Positions 62,828 to 64,000 of a DNA stretch of 64,000 bases are shown here, one piece after another. Each line of letters opens with the position of its first letter. Position 1 is the stretch's first letter. Position numbers and translations under genes: made by a program. The notes under the pieces were generated by a model, which was not told where the DNA came from, did no database searches, and saw only the letters and a program-made list of their open reading frames with translations. Source of the DNA: Sabellastarte sp. h YS-2021 (lineage: Eukaryota; Annelida; Polychaeta; Sabellida; Sabellidae); NCBI GenBank assembly GCA_964017235.1, contig OZ024929.1:165215609-165279608 (forward strand). The letters are read 5' to 3'.

Positions 62828-64000
62828 GGACTGTTTAGGCCAGTTCCGGTCCCCAGCTCTAGAAACATGATTCATCTGTTCAAACTTTGAGCAGAACCAG
62901 TTATTAACCGGCATCGTGAGAGAGACTTTCCCAGTGGGCTGAGACCTGCTGCCTGCCCATGGGTTATTTTGGCACGAGGGGCAAACGTATTCATGATCCG
63001 GGATAAGAAGACCATTTCATGCATGATTTGATCGCACGTACTGTTTTTCTGTGAAGCGACTTAAGTCGGCTGGGTCAGCTTATGAACCGGAACACCCCTC
63101 TGGAGATTCTCATGATGAGACCGGTGCCTGGTCAGAGGGAGTGTCATACAAAGCCTGCAGGTCCCAGTCCCAGTCTGGGTACAGATCAGTCAGAAGTGAA
63201 GAGTATCCTTGATCACCTGTGGCCTGAGGAGCGGTATCCCAGCTGCTGGCTGTCAAAAGAGGTTGTACTGGGGAAGGGCTGGTGCAGAAGGCCTAAGAAG
63301 GTTACTAGTTCTGGGTAGAAGACGCGGCAGAACTGGCAACCTGAGGCAGAGAAAAGACCAGGCCGGGCACAAAAATTTGTTGAGGGGGCTGCTGGTAGCT
63401 AACTGGACAAGTAGCACTATCCACTGGGCTTTGGTTGAGAAGGGGGAAAGAGCACCCACGGAGGCTAAGACAGATTCTAGCCTGGTGAAGAAAGGAGAGA
63501 CCTGGTCTTTGAATTTTATGAAATCACTGCTAGAACAACAAGAAGCAGGATTTGAAGCCTTGGGAGATTGTATACATACTTTCATTAGCACTGGTGCTGG
63601 GCCAAATGACTGTAACTGAGGATGTCAACCAGCTTGTCCCCTTTCTCTTGTTTTTCAGATGTATCCTTCTTGTCTGCGATTTTTATACACTGCAACTGAA
63701 GCTGTTCAATCTAGTCAGGACTGAGTAAAGAACAGGCTGGACAGTCTTCTTCTCTTAGCATGCAGGGGTCAGACCCCATACCTTTTTCCTTGACAATGTG
63801 CACATTTTTTTATGCATGTCAAATACAGCCAAAATGTGGTTGCATAACTTTTTTTTCTGTCCTGTTCTGTCCATTTTGTTTAATAACACAAAAGAACTAA
63901 GTTGTCTCACAATAACACTTGAACTGACAAGAATATCCAAGTCTTGAGAGGCCAAATTTATAAGCGTCTTATTGAAATGCGCCAAAAGAAAAAGTGATGT
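62828..64000 (-). pseudogene. DIRS element G: 5' region and gag 5' part (remnant)
   Basis: On the - strand, the DNPWAG-like segment (N-N-P-W-A-G-S-R-S-Q-P) at about 62,950 and N-W-F-C-S-K-F near 62,890 follow the gag of A. The gag start (MDRTGQKKK, with C-N-H and later residues out of frame) lies near 63,870. The last bases of the window (gcgccaaaagaaaaagtgat) match the inner edge of a left ITR. The coding sequence between is broken by many frameshifts. Confidence 0.75.

Overview
This is eukaryotic, animal-like DNA: a spliced AAA-ATPase gene, a hAT DNA transposon, a large AT-rich satellite and a nest of DIRS-type tyrosine-recombinase retrotransposons. The style of the dispersed repeats (short modules around phrases such as 'ctcagaaaccgtaag', TIR elements carrying internal tandem repeats) suggests a marine invertebrate, perhaps a bivalve or other mollusc. 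That placement is an impression only.

Layout. 1-16,930 is a satellite of about 100 monomers of ~169 bp, organised in nested higher-order repeats. Its right flank (16,931-17,145) recurs at 53,525-53,725. From 18,318 to 28,187 lie six phase-consistent exons of a Vps4-like ESCRT-III ATPase. Its N-terminal exons are not in the window, so the satellite probably sits in or before an upstream intron. A 4.2-kb hAT transposon (21,917-26,123), its transposase broken by one extra base, occupies the largest intron, and diverged 130-140-bp repeats lie on both sides of it in opposite orientation.

From 29,333 a second, tiny satellite island appears. It is split inside one monomer by a 23.5-kb nest of DIRS elements (29,828-53,295). 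Elements C and D are old and degenerate. Elements B (+ strand) and A (- strand, inserted inside the gag of B) are young and nearly identical. The other half of the satellite monomer resumes at 53,296. Beyond it lies an old element G (- strand, 54,020-64,000), interrupted in gag by element E (55,301-62,827, - strand), which itself carries a 1.76-kb TIR element (58,333-60,091).

The DIRS elements show textbook architecture: inverted terminal repeats (about 173 bp), an internal complementary region (ICR) equal to the complement of the joined ends, gag, an RT/RNase H frame and a tyrosine recombinase (YR) frame. A has all three reading frames intact but has lost the ICR and right ITR. B keeps both ITRs and the ICR but has a split gag and a nonsense codon in RT.

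Most notable is the gag/YR arrangement. The long YR frame is in phase with gag and separated from it only by TGA followed by CAA-TYA, a leaky-stop context. The context is conserved in four elements, and a cysteine-rich segment follows it. RT/RNase H lies in the third frame, overlapping gag by 92 nt and the YR frame by about 2.2 kb. The insertion junctions also reveal a common crossover core (A-A/G-TTT type) shared by element ends and by the satellite monomer.
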